Origin: an uncultured Clostridium sp. | GTDB taxonomy: Bacteria; Bacillota; Clostridia; TANB77; CAG-508 | Direction of reading: 5' to 3' | NCBI GenBank assembly: GCA_946497905.1 | Contig: CAMMMI010000064.1 | Location: forward strand, 1 to 10,450 | DNA: 10,450 nt | Shown here: positions 1 to 5,462 of the stretch, piece by piece | How positions within the stretch are numbered: position 1 is the first letter of the stretch | Layout of the letters: every line of letters begins with the position of its first letter | The notes under the pieces: generated by a model | The model's input: only the letters and a program-made list of their open reading frames with translations | The model's database searches: none | What the model was told of the DNA's origin: nothing | Program-made: the position numbers and the translations under genes

Positions 1-1
1 A

Positions 2-151
2 TATAATCCAGATAATCTATTTAAGAATACAAAAAGAAAAATACCAAAAGAAATACAACCATCTGAAGAAACAAGAATGACTATTGTGCAAGAAAAAAAA
101 TGGTATCAAAAAGTATTTAATATAATAAAAGGATTTTTGCATGGAATTTAA
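2..151 (+). CDS. C-terminal fragment of an unrecognised protein
   Basis: The second reading frame is open from the window edge to a TAA at 149-151, giving 49 residues that begin YNPDNLFKNTKRK and end KVFNIIKGFLHGI. The start lies outside the window. The fragment is charged (K/E/N rich) and ends in an aromatic, amphipathic stretch. Its codons are AT-rich like the neighbours, and a strong terminator follows 25 bp after the stop, which supports it as a real gene end. I do not recognise the family and assign no function. Confidence 0.6.
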   Translation, partial: YNPDNLFKNTKRKIPKEIQPSEETRMTIVQEKKWYQKVFNIIKGFLHGI

Positions 152-175
152 ATAAACTAAAAATTTGTTAATATA

Positions 176-211
176 AAAATAGAACAGATATGATTGCCTG
201 TTCTATTTTTT
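176..211 (+). terminator. Rho-independent terminator
   Basis: A perfect 12-bp stem (176-187 with 198-209, arm AAAATAGAACAG) encloses a 10-nt loop and runs into a T tract (206-211). It lies 25 bp after the stop of the partial first gene and separates it from the sortase unit. The A-tract before the stem makes it potentially bidirectional. Confidence 0.85.
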
Positions 212-359
212 GTTATTTAAATGCTATCAATATATCTTTAATTATGATTTACTAAGTAATTAATTGCTTTCTTTATCTAAATTCAATAAAATTGAGGAAA
301 AATTGTAGGTTAGGTTATCTAAAATTTTGTAAAAAACTATTTTAATCTGTGAAAATATA

Positions 360-368
360 TGTTATAAT
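360..368 (+). promoter_or_regulatory. Extended -10 promoter of the first sortase gene
   Basis: TGTTATAAT (360-368) is a perfect TATAAT box preceded by the TGn extension. The -35 region is weak (TTTAAT, 341-346, 16-bp spacer), as is usual for extended -10 promoters. Transcription would start near 375, about 40 bp before the ATG. A ribosome binding site, AAAGGAG (403-409), lies 6 nt before the start codon. The rest of 212-415 is AT-rich spacer in which I see nothing else. Confidence 0.65.
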
Positions 369-415
369 TAATAAGACATGAATAATAAAATTTGAAAAAA
401 TTAAAGGAGCGCTAA

Positions 416-1159
416 ATGAATCAGATATTAATTACAAAAAAATTGTATATAACACCTGAACTAAAAAGAAAAAAGAAAGTCTATAAAGTAGAATTCTTTT
501 TATCAATTTTTTTAGTTTTTATATTAATGTCTGCTTACATATATGCTGAATATGATAGAAACAAAAGTGAGGAAGTATCACAAGAAATATTAGCTAATAT
601 GGACTTACAACAGGAAGATACAACAGTTGTAAAAAATAATGTTTTAGTAATAGTTTTAGATGATGAGCAACAATCAGAAGAATTAAATCAAAAAATAGAA
701 GAAAAACCAGTTGAAGTAAAAAAAGAAATGCAAACAACACAAGAAGGATATCATTATGCTACAGTAGCAACAATAAATATCCCTAAAATAGGAGTACAAT
801 ATCCAATATTGGATGGAGAAACAGATTCAGTAGAAGAAACAGAAAAATTATTAAAAATGTCTCCAGTAAAATTTTGGGGACCAGAGCCAAATGAAGTTGG
901 TAATTTCTGTATAGTAGGACATAATTACAGAGATACAAGATTTTTTAGTAAAGTTCCTACATTAGAGAATGGGGATTTAATAGAAATAACAGATTTATCA
1001 GGGAAAACAATTAATTATCAAGTATATAACAAATACCAAGTTGTTCCAGAAGATACAAGTTGTACAACACAGCTTACAGATGGAAAAAAAGAAATAACTT
1101 TAATAACATGTACAAATGATAATAAACATAGAGTTATAGTAAAGGCAAGGGCAATTTAA
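416..1159 (+). CDS. Sortase, class D/E-like, stand-alone
   Basis: This is a sortase, a membrane-anchored cysteine transpeptidase that cleaves sorting signals of secreted proteins and joins them to the cell wall or to each other. The 247-residue protein has a short basic cytoplasmic end, one membrane segment (about 26-44), a charged linker (about 45-112) and a catalytic domain from about 115. The catalytic triad is visible: His169 in IVGHNY, Cys232 in TLITCT and Arg239 in NKHRV. The domain opens with the typical IPKIGVQYPIL strand. The linker is longer than in the second sortase (7559-8146), which shares the same core and is clearly a paralogue. The ATG has a good ribosome binding site. The gene has its own promoter and terminator and no obvious substrate beside it, so its target is unknown. 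The exact class is not settled from motifs alone. Confidence 0.9.
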   Translation: MNQILITKKLYITPELKRKKKVYKVEFFLSIFLVFILMSAYIYAEYDRNKSEEVSQEILANMDLQQEDTTVVKNNVLVIVLDDEQQSEELNQKIEEKPVEVKKEMQTTQEGYHYATVATINIPKIGVQYPILDGETDSVEETEKLLKMSPVKFWGPEPNEVGNFCIVGHNYRDTRFFSKVPTLENGDLIEITDLSGKTINYQVYNKYQVVPEDTSCTTQLTDGKKEITLITCTNDNKHRVIVKARAI

Positions 1160-1207
1160 TATTATGGAATTGTAAATTAGATAAAGAAAATATGTATAAA
1201 CAAAGTG

Positions 1208-1252
1208 AACTCAAATTATTAGACTAAAAAGTTTAATATTTGAGTTTGTTTT
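1208..1252 (+). terminator. Terminator of the first sortase gene
   Basis: A long hairpin pairs AACTCAAATTATTAGAC (1208-1224) with 1231-1246 (ending TTTGAGTT), with one bulge and one G-U pair around a 6-nt loop. It is followed by a T-rich tail (TGTTTT). It lies about 50 bp after the sortase stop. Confidence 0.7.
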
Positions 1253-1327
1253 GATATAAAAGAATATATTTTAATCAGTACATTACTATTATAGTAGAGA
1301 AAAAGGAATATTAAATAATTGTAATAG

Positions 1328-1380
1328 TTGAAAAATCAGCAAAATTATGTTAATATAATACCAAGCTTAAAAAAGCTGGT
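1328..1380 (+). promoter_or_regulatory. Probable promoter and leader hairpin of the coiled-coil gene
   Basis: TTGAAA (1328-1333) is followed after 17 bp by TAATAT (1351-1356); the better-looking TATAAT (1354-1359) would need a 20-bp spacer. Just downstream, ACCAAGCTT (1360-1368) pairs with AAGCTGGT (1373-1380) with one bulged A, so a short hairpin would sit at or near the 5' end of the transcript, about 30 nt before the ATG. Whether it has a role is unknown. Confidence 0.4.
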
Positions 1381-1409
1381 AAAAATAATATAATTAAGGA
1401 GGAACAGCT

Positions 1410-1859
1410 ATGTACGAACAAAAAGATTACCGGAAAAAATGGGGAGAATTAGAAAAAGCAACCGATAACCTAAATAAAGAGATTTTTGGTCTACGGTGCA
1501 AGATTGAAGGTATTCGTGCGGAAATAGCAGATATACCATATGCAGGGTATCATGAAAGGGAAAAACATCTCATGGAACTAGAAGAAAGGTTATCGGAAAT
1601 AAAAGTCCTGGTAACTGAAGAAGACTTACAAATTCGAATACCAAAAGAATTTGCAAGTATAACTAGTGTATATGAGGCTGAAGAATTTGACCCAGTAAAT
1701 GTAATAAGGGTCATGTTCAACCTATCTGCAACTGTTCAAAGAACAGAAACTGAAATGTTTCCAGGAGAAGAGACTTCATATAGTCAAAAAGGGCTATGTG
1801 GAAGTCTAATTGATGCTATTTTCGAGTTTGAAGTAGCATTCCTAAATTATATTGATTAA
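1410..1859 (+). CDS. Unrecognised soluble coiled-coil protein
   Basis: This gene encodes 149 residues with no signal peptide or membrane segment. The start is well supported: AAGGAGGA lies about 7-8 nt before the ATG. Residues about 8-75 are rich in E, K, L and R with heptad-like spacing and are probably helical or coiled coil; the C-terminal half is more mixed, with an acidic, hydrophobic end. I do not recognise the family. Codon use differs from all neighbours: it uses CGG, GGG, CTG, ACC and GTC, which are nearly absent elsewhere, and its GC content is visibly higher. This suggests acquisition by transfer, for example from a phage or conjugative element. It stands alone between its own promoter and a short GC-rich hairpin, with a cytoplasmic location expected. 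Confidence 0.75.
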   Translation: MYEQKDYRKKWGELEKATDNLNKEIFGLRCKIEGIRAEIADIPYAGYHEREKHLMELEERLSEIKVLVTEEDLQIRIPKEFASITSVYEAEEFDPVNVIRVMFNLSATVQRTETEMFPGEETSYSQKGLCGSLIDAIFEFEVAFLNYID

Positions 1860-1867
1860 AAGATAAC

Positions 1868-1886
1868 TGCTCCAGTGGGGCACTTT
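1868..1886 (+). terminator. Possible terminator after the coiled-coil gene
   Basis: TGCTCC (1868-1873) and GGGGCA (1877-1882) form a 6-bp stem with one G-U pair and a 3-nt loop, followed by CTTTATTAA. It starts 8 bp after the stop codon. The T run is short, so termination may be weak. Confidence 0.4.
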
Positions 1887-1961
1887 ATTAATATATTATA
1901 TGTAAAACTTATTTATTTTCTACTGCTCTATTTACTAAAAACACGTTTAATGAAAATGAGA

Positions 1962-1978
1962 TTTTGTTAGTAACAAAA
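1962..1978. promoter_or_regulatory. 17-bp dyad upstream of the peptidase gene, candidate operator
   Basis: TTTTGTTA-G-TAACAAAA is a perfect 8+8 bp inverted repeat with one central base. It overlaps the likely -35 region of the peptidase gene: GTAACA (1970-1975) lies 17 bp before TAATAT (1993-1998). With a one-base centre it cannot form an RNA hairpin easily, so a bound dimeric regulator is the more natural reading. The regulator is unknown. Confidence 0.4.
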
Positions 1979-2027
1979 AAACAATCTTTTCATAATATAT
2001 AAAAAATATATTTGGGAGGATTTTTCT

Positions 2028-2709
2028 ATGGCAAAAATTTTAGTTTTTAATAATGATACAGATAGAATGGAAACATACTATAGAGGAGAAGCAGAGCCAA
2101 TGCCATATAACACAAATGCAACTTTAAAAGTACGAGAATTTAGAGGATCAAGCAAAAGTAATATATTGTGGACAACAAAAAGGTGCATGCAAAGCTGGAA
2201 TAGCCAAAGATATATATTTGGAGGTCCTATACCAGTTGGTTTTGCGTTTAAGAGACCATGGGAAGGTGGGCATGGTAACCAAAGTCAACACTATGCTGGT
2301 GTTGCATTCGATGTAGGTCAAACACTAACACAAACAGCAAGAACACGTTTATGGAACAGTGCAAACAACTCAGGAGTATGGTCTTATGTAGAGCCTATAA
2401 GCCTTACACCTACATGGGTACACTTTGATAAAAGGTTTCGGCAAACCAGCTTGTGCCACAGGAGGATTCCCTACATTAAGAAGAGGAAGTTTAAGTAATT
2501 ACGTATTAATAGCACAAGATGATTTAACCACATTAGGATATAGAACGAATGGATTAGACGGAATTTTTGGTTCTGCAACATTAGAAGCGGTTAGATCATA
2601 CCAAAGAAATAGAGGATTATCAGTAGATGGAATAGTAGGTTGCAATACATGGAGGTCATTGCAAGAAGATGTAGTAGGAACAGGAGCAACATCTACAACA
2701 ATAAATTAA
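2028..2709 (+). pseudogene. M15-family peptidase with peptidoglycan-binding domain, frameshifted
   Basis: This encodes a cell-wall amidase or carboxypeptidase-like protein in two frames. Frame one (2028 to about 2438) carries a Peptidase_M15_3-like zinc site: His88 and Asp95 in HYAGVAFDVG, and His132 in TWVHFDK. The sequence then continues in the +1 frame (from about 2437), starting GFGKPACATGGFPTLRRGS and leading into a PG_binding_1 domain (QDDLTTLGY, GLDGIFGSAT, YQRNRGL, DGIVGCNTW). Removing one T from TTT at 2436-2438 would restore a 226-residue fusion, DKR-F-GKPAC. Without the shift, frame one ends at 2498 in a basic nonsense tail of 156 residues. The binding site GGGAGGA (2014-2020) lies 7 nt before the ATG. 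There is no classic signal peptide at the N-terminus, so export would have to be non-classical or phage-lysin-like. The cause may be a sequencing error, a true mutation, or recoding. Confidence 0.75.
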
Positions 2710-2739
2710 TATTTATAAAAAACAAGACAAAAAAAGTGC

Positions 2740-2771
2740 AATAATAAATTATTTAATTGTAATTTATTATT
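2740..2771 (-). terminator. AT-only hairpin, possible minus-strand terminator
   Basis: AATAATAAATTA (2740-2751) and TAATTTATTATT (2760-2771) form a perfect 12-bp stem with an 8-nt loop. Read on the minus strand, it is followed after 4 nt by seven T (complement of 2729-2735), so it could end transcription of the XRE gene, whose stop is about 215 bp away. There is no T tract on the plus strand. It could instead belong to the adjacent structured repeat. Confidence 0.35.
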
Positions 2772-2795
2772 ACACATATCTAGTAACCAGATTGT

Positions 2796-2910
2796 TACAC
2801 ACAACGTACGCACACAATTTTACATGCGTAAAATTAGTGCAAGAACAAATTTATGGAAAGCCTAAGATAGATGTTAAAAGTTGTACAAATGTTAAGGCTT
2901 TCCGATTTGT
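2796..2910 (+). repeat. Structured three-hairpin repeat, copy A
   Basis: This is a ~115-bp non-coding element related to copies at 6059-6174 and 6216-6330. Hairpin 1 has loop CACAA (2800-2804) closed by TAC/GTA. Hairpin 2 is AATTTTAC (2816-2823), loop ATGC, GTAAAATT (2828-2835). Hairpin 3 pairs ACAAAT (2845-2850) with 2905-2910 and TGGAAAGCC (2854-2862) with GGCTTTCCG (2896-2904), with a 3-nt bulge on the 5' side and a 33-nt loop. The plus-strand label is arbitrary, since orientation of function is unknown. The rest of 2710-2986 shows no gene. Confidence 0.7.
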
Positions 2911-2986
2911 AGTATAAAAAGTAAATCAAATAATATGATAATAGATAATTGACTTATAATAACAGCTACCAAATTATTATTAAAAT

Positions 2987-3373
2987 TTATGCATCTTTTT
3001 TAGATTGCGAATTATTTGATTTTGATTGTAATTTTAACAATTCAACAGTAAAACTATTGATAGCACTTTTATTATAAGAATTTAATTTTAAATAATTATC
3101 TAGAAATTTTGAATCTATCATATCAATTAAAGAAGGTGAATTACATTTTATCAGATCACCAAATAGAAAATTAGAATCTACTTTTAAAGCCTTACAAATA
3201 CTAATAATAGTATTAGCACTTCCAAAAGCAAGTCCACGTTCCAATTGGCTAATAAATCTAGGAGAAAGATTAGCCTTTTCAGCCAATTGTTCTTGAGTTA
3301 TATCTAATATATTTCTTGCCAACTTAATTTTTTTACCAATGCTTTTTAGTTGAAAATCCTCATTATTATTCAT
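2987..3373 (-). CDS. XRE-family helix-turn-helix regulator
   Basis: This encodes a 128-residue cytoplasmic DNA-binding protein. Residues about 12-71 form a Cro/C1-type HTH domain: the core TQEQLAEKANLSPRFISQLERG (26-47) has the expected A/G turn and the conserved ISQLERG recognition-helix end, followed by the family-typical ICKALKV and FLFG. The C-terminal 55 residues are a hydrophilic tail of no known fold, with a Ser/Lys/Asn-rich end. The start is fixed by GGGAGGA (complement of 3379-3385), 5 nt before the ATG. It is transcribed away from mraZ. Such regulators often control their own promoter, and a 12-bp palindrome lies upstream. Its targets cannot be named; the adjacent genes are not typical prophage or toxin-antitoxin partners. 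Confidence 0.85.
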   Translation of the reverse strand: MNNNEDFQLKSIGKKIKLARNILDITQEQLAEKANLSPRFISQLERGLAFGSANTIISICKALKVDSNFLFGDLIKCNSPSLIDMIDSKFLDNYLKLNSYNKSAINSFTVELLKLQSKSNNSQSKKDA

Positions 3374-3402
3374 ATATTCCTCCCAATTTATAACTTATCC
3401 AA

Positions 3403-3450
3403 AGTATAGCAATTAACAAATAAAAGTAAAATGAACTATTAATAGTATAG
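3403..3450 (-). promoter_or_regulatory. Promoter and candidate operator of the XRE gene
   Basis: On the minus strand, TGCTATACT (3403-3411) is an extended -10 box, about 30 bp upstream of the ATG; the -35 at 3426-3431 (TTTTAC, 17-bp spacer) is poor. A perfect 12-bp palindrome, ACTATTAATAGT (3435-3446), lies just upstream, and the heptamer AGTATAG occurs both at the -10 (3403-3409) and next to the palindrome (3444-3450). These are plausible autoregulatory sites, by inference only. Confidence 0.45.
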
Positions 3451-3600
3451 AACATAAAAAATAATATTATATATTCTAGTACTAAAAATTCTAAAATTAC
3501 TCATATAACATTCAAAATATTATATTTATTAATGTACTATGTTCCATATAGCTAGGAATCGTAATTATAAAAATAAAAAAATTTAAAAAAATTCTAAAAA
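3451..3600. other. AT-rich intergenic stretch between divergent genes
   Basis: This lies between the XRE regulator upstream region and the mraZ promoter. I see no open frame, terminator or clear repeat, only very AT-rich sequence. A weak inverted pair, GAACATA (3451-3457) and TATGTTC (around 3538-3544), is probably chance. Confidence 0.4.
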
Positions 3601-3604
3601 ACCC

Positions 3605-3633
3605 TTGCAAAATTTAAAAAGTTATATTAAAAT
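3605..3633 (+). promoter_or_regulatory. Promoter of mraZ and the division cluster
   Basis: TTGCAA (3605-3610) and TAAAAT (3628-3633) are separated by exactly 17 bp, a good vegetative-sigma promoter. The transcript would start near 3640, at the first of the four GTGG boxes, so bound MraZ would block initiation or escape. Confidence 0.7.
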
Positions 3634-3640
3634 TTAGATG

Positions 3641-3680
3641 AAGTGGAGAGAAGTGGTACAAAGTGGTAGAAAAGTGGAAG
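3641..3680 (+). promoter_or_regulatory. Four MraZ-binding boxes (AAGTGG repeats)
   Basis: The hexamer AAGTGG occurs at 3641-3646, 3651-3656, 3661-3666 and 3672-3677, at steps of 10, 10 and 11 bp, so all face the same side of the helix. MraZ proteins are known to bind direct repeats containing a GTGG or TGGG core upstream of their own operon. Position just after the -10 and ahead of the ribosome binding site fits autorepression. The link to MraZ is by analogy. Confidence 0.8.
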
Positions 3681-3702
3681 ATGGAATAGAGGTGAAATTT
3701 AA

Positions 3703-4128
3703 TTGCTAATTGGTGAATATGAACATTCTTTAGATACAAAAGGAAGATTAATAATGCCAGCAAAGTTAAGACAAGATATGGGAGAAAAGTTCATCGTAAC
3801 AAAAGGTCTAGATGGATGTTTATTTGCGTTTTCACAAAATGAGTGGTTAAATTTTGAAACAAAATTAAAAACACTACCTCTATCAGACAGAAATGCTAGA
3901 AACTTTGTAAGATTTTTCTTATCAGGAGCTACAGAATGTGAAATAGACAAACAAGGAAGATTTTTAATTCCAAACAATTTAAGAACAGCTGCAAATTTAG
4001 AAAAAGAAGCAGTAATAATTGGAGTAGGGACAAGACTAGAAATATGGAATAAAGAAACATGGGAAAAATGTGATGAAAATATATCAGCAGATGAAATTGC
4101 AGAAAATATGACAATGCTTGGTATATAA
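3703..4128 (+). CDS. mraZ: Transcriptional regulator MraZ
   Basis: MraZ is the DNA-binding regulator at the head of the division and cell-wall (dcw) cluster; it forms a ring-shaped oligomer and represses its own operon. The protein has 141 residues, the usual length, with the two AbrB-like half-domains each marked by its DxxGR motif: DTKGR (11-15) and DKQGR (82-86). The start is TTG, supported by AGAGGTGA (3688-3695) about 8 nt upstream and by the family-typical beginning M-x-GEYEHSLDTKGRL. The C-terminus AENMTMLGI also matches family ends. The gene is followed by an unusually long repeat-filled spacer before rsmH. The same reading frame stays open for 30 codons after the TAA (4129-4218), which is noted as a curiosity. 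Confidence 0.95.
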   Translation: MLIGEYEHSLDTKGRLIMPAKLRQDMGEKFIVTKGLDGCLFAFSQNEWLNFETKLKTLPLSDRNARNFVRFFLSGATECEIDKQGRFLIPNNLRTAANLEKEAVIIGVGTRLEIWNKETWEKCDENISADEIAENMTMLGI

Positions 4129-4159
4129 CTTGAAAAAGTTTATATAGAAACCAAAGAAA

Positions 4160-4440
4160 AAACAAAAGACAATTATACAAAAGATAAAATAGCAAAAGAT
4201 AGTTATACAAATGATAAATAAATTAAATATGAAACTATACAAAAGATAAATAAAAAAGATACATAAGAAAATATTACAAAAGATAAAAAAACAAAATTTT
4301 ATACAAAAGAAAAAAATACAAAAGAAATATTAAGTTACAAAAGATAAAAATGTAACTTTAAATTTATACAAAAGACAAAAAATAAAAGTTTTACTAGAGA
4401 AAATAATAAAAAACCAAAAGAAAAAAATACAAAATAGATA
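4160..4440 (+). repeat. Decayed ~15-nt repeat array in the mraZ-rsmH spacer
   Basis: The core ACAAAAGA, often as TATACAAAAGATAAA, recurs about 13 times with small changes. Cores start at 4162, 4177, 4192, 4207, 4239, 4252, 4276, 4303, 4318, 4337, 4368, 4414 and 4429. The first four are spaced exactly 15 nt, and later pairs (4303/4318, 4414/4429) keep 15 nt, so this looks like an expanded and then degraded tandem array. The plus strand is extremely rich in A and poor in C and G. One small hairpin (4332-4339 with 4351-4358) holds a repeat in its loop. No gene of normal size is present. Confidence 0.75.
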
Positions 4441-4444
4441 AATG

Positions 4445-4471
4445 CAGCTGGTGATAAAAAGTTACCAGCTG
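4445..4471 (+). promoter_or_regulatory. Stable hairpin just before rsmH
   Basis: CAGCTGGT (4445-4452) pairs perfectly with ACCAGCTG (4464-4471); GA/TT (4453-4454 with 4462-4463) adds a G-U and an A-U pair, leaving a 7-nt loop. It lies about 35 nt before the rsmH start. The following TTTAATG is too short a T run for a confident terminator, so it may be an attenuator, an RNA-processing or stability site, or a weak terminator for mraZ. Confidence 0.5.
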
Positions 4472-4505
4472 TTTAATGTTAAAAAATCTAGTAAGAGGTG
4501 TAAAA

Positions 4506-5435
4506 GTGGAATTTAATCATAAACCAGTTCTACTAAAAGAATGTATAGAAGGGCTAAATATCAAACAAGATGGGATATATGTAGATGGAACATTAGGAGG
4601 AGCAGGACACAGCAAAGAAATTTTAAAAAATTTAAATAATAATGGCAAATTAATAGGAATAGATAGAGATAAAGAAGCTTTAAAGGCAGCAAAAGAAAAT
4701 TTGAAAGAATTTGATAATGTAATATATATACATGATAACCATGACAATCTAAAAGACATTTTAGAACAATTACAGATTGAAAAAGTAGATGGAATATTAT
4801 TAGATTTAGGAGTTTCTTCATATCAATTAGATGAAAGAAACAGAGGTTTTAGTTATTTAGGTGAGAATACATTAGATATGAGAATGGACAAAACCCAAAC
4901 TCTAAATGCAAAAACTGTTGTAAACACATATGAAGAAGAAAAATTAGCAAATATAATATATGAATATGGAGAAGAAAGGTACTCAAGGAAAATTGCAAAA
5001 AATATATGTGAATATAGAAGTAAAAAAGAAATAGAAACAACAAAAGAGTTAGTAGAAATAATAGAAAATTCAATTCCAAAATCAAAACAAAAAGATGGAC
5101 ATCCAGCCAAAAGAACATTTCAAGCAATTAGAATAGAAGTAAATAATGAAATAAAACCATTATATAACACCGTAAAAATGTGTATAGACTTATTAAATAC
5201 AAATGGCAGATTATGCATAATAACATTTCATTCTTTAGAAGATAGAGCAGTAAAAAAAGCATATATAGAAGCACAAGGAAAATGTACATGCCCTAGTGAT
5301 TTACCATATTGCGTATGTGGAGCAAAATCATTAGGAAAAATAATAACAAAAAAACCAATAATAGCAAATAAACAAGAACAAGAAGAAAATACAAGATCGA
5401 AAAGTGCAAAACTAAGAATATTTGAAAAGAAATAA
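4506..5435 (+). CDS. rsmH: 16S rRNA (cytosine(1402)-N4)-methyltransferase RsmH
   Basis: RsmH (MraW) methylates N4 of cytosine 1402 in the 16S rRNA of the small ribosomal subunit, using S-adenosylmethionine. Starting at the GTG at 4506 the protein has 309 residues, the family's usual length. Motifs are in order: HKPVLLKE at the start, the cofactor-binding DGTLGGAGH (27-35), IGIDRD, DGILLDLGVSS, RGFSY, LDMRMD, HPAKRTFQAIRIEVN, ITFHSLEDR, the cysteine cluster CTCPSDLPYCVCG and the final RSKSAKLRIFEK. The GTG is chosen over the in-frame ATG at 4476 because AGAGGTG (4494-4500) sits 5 nt before it, homologues begin near here, and the ATG has no binding site and falls directly behind the hairpin. 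It is normally co-transcribed with mraZ, but here it lies 377 bp away, so a separate promoter or processing is possible. Confidence 0.95.
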   Translation: MEFNHKPVLLKECIEGLNIKQDGIYVDGTLGGAGHSKEILKNLNNNGKLIGIDRDKEALKAAKENLKEFDNVIYIHDNHDNLKDILEQLQIEKVDGILLDLGVSSYQLDERNRGFSYLGENTLDMRMDKTQTLNAKTVVNTYEEEKLANIIYEYGEERYSRKIAKNICEYRSKKEIETTKELVEIIENSIPKSKQKDGHPAKRTFQAIRIEVNNEIKPLYNTVKMCIDLLNTNGRLCIITFHSLEDRAVKKAYIEAQGKCTCPSDLPYCVCGAKSLGKIITKKPIIANKQEQEENTRSKSAKLRIFEKK

Positions 5436-5462
5436 TATACAAATGAGGGAGGTGAATAACTT

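Noticed and set aside
2425..2709. Separate gene for a small peptidoglycan-binding protein starting at TTG 2425
   Set aside because: There is no binding site, and the first residues continue the M15 protein family sequence in the shifted frame. It is the second half of one broken or recoded gene.
4129..4221. Programmed stop-codon readthrough of mraZ
   Set aside because: MraZ is already full length at its stop, and TAA is the least leaky stop. It is kept only as a low-interest observation.
4160..4440. CRISPR array
   Set aside because: Repeats are only about 8-15 nt, spacing is irregular (13-46 nt), there are no unique 30-nt spacers and no cas genes.
4476..4505. Upstream ATG start for RsmH giving ten more residues
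   Set aside because: No ribosome binding site precedes it and it abuts the hairpin. The GTG at 4506 has AGAGGTG at 5 nt and matches the family's N-terminus.
4849..5127. Several minus-strand frames inside rsmH and mraZ
   Set aside because: They lie opposite conserved, well-supported genes and code for Leu/Phe-rich strings typical of antisense frames in A-rich genes.
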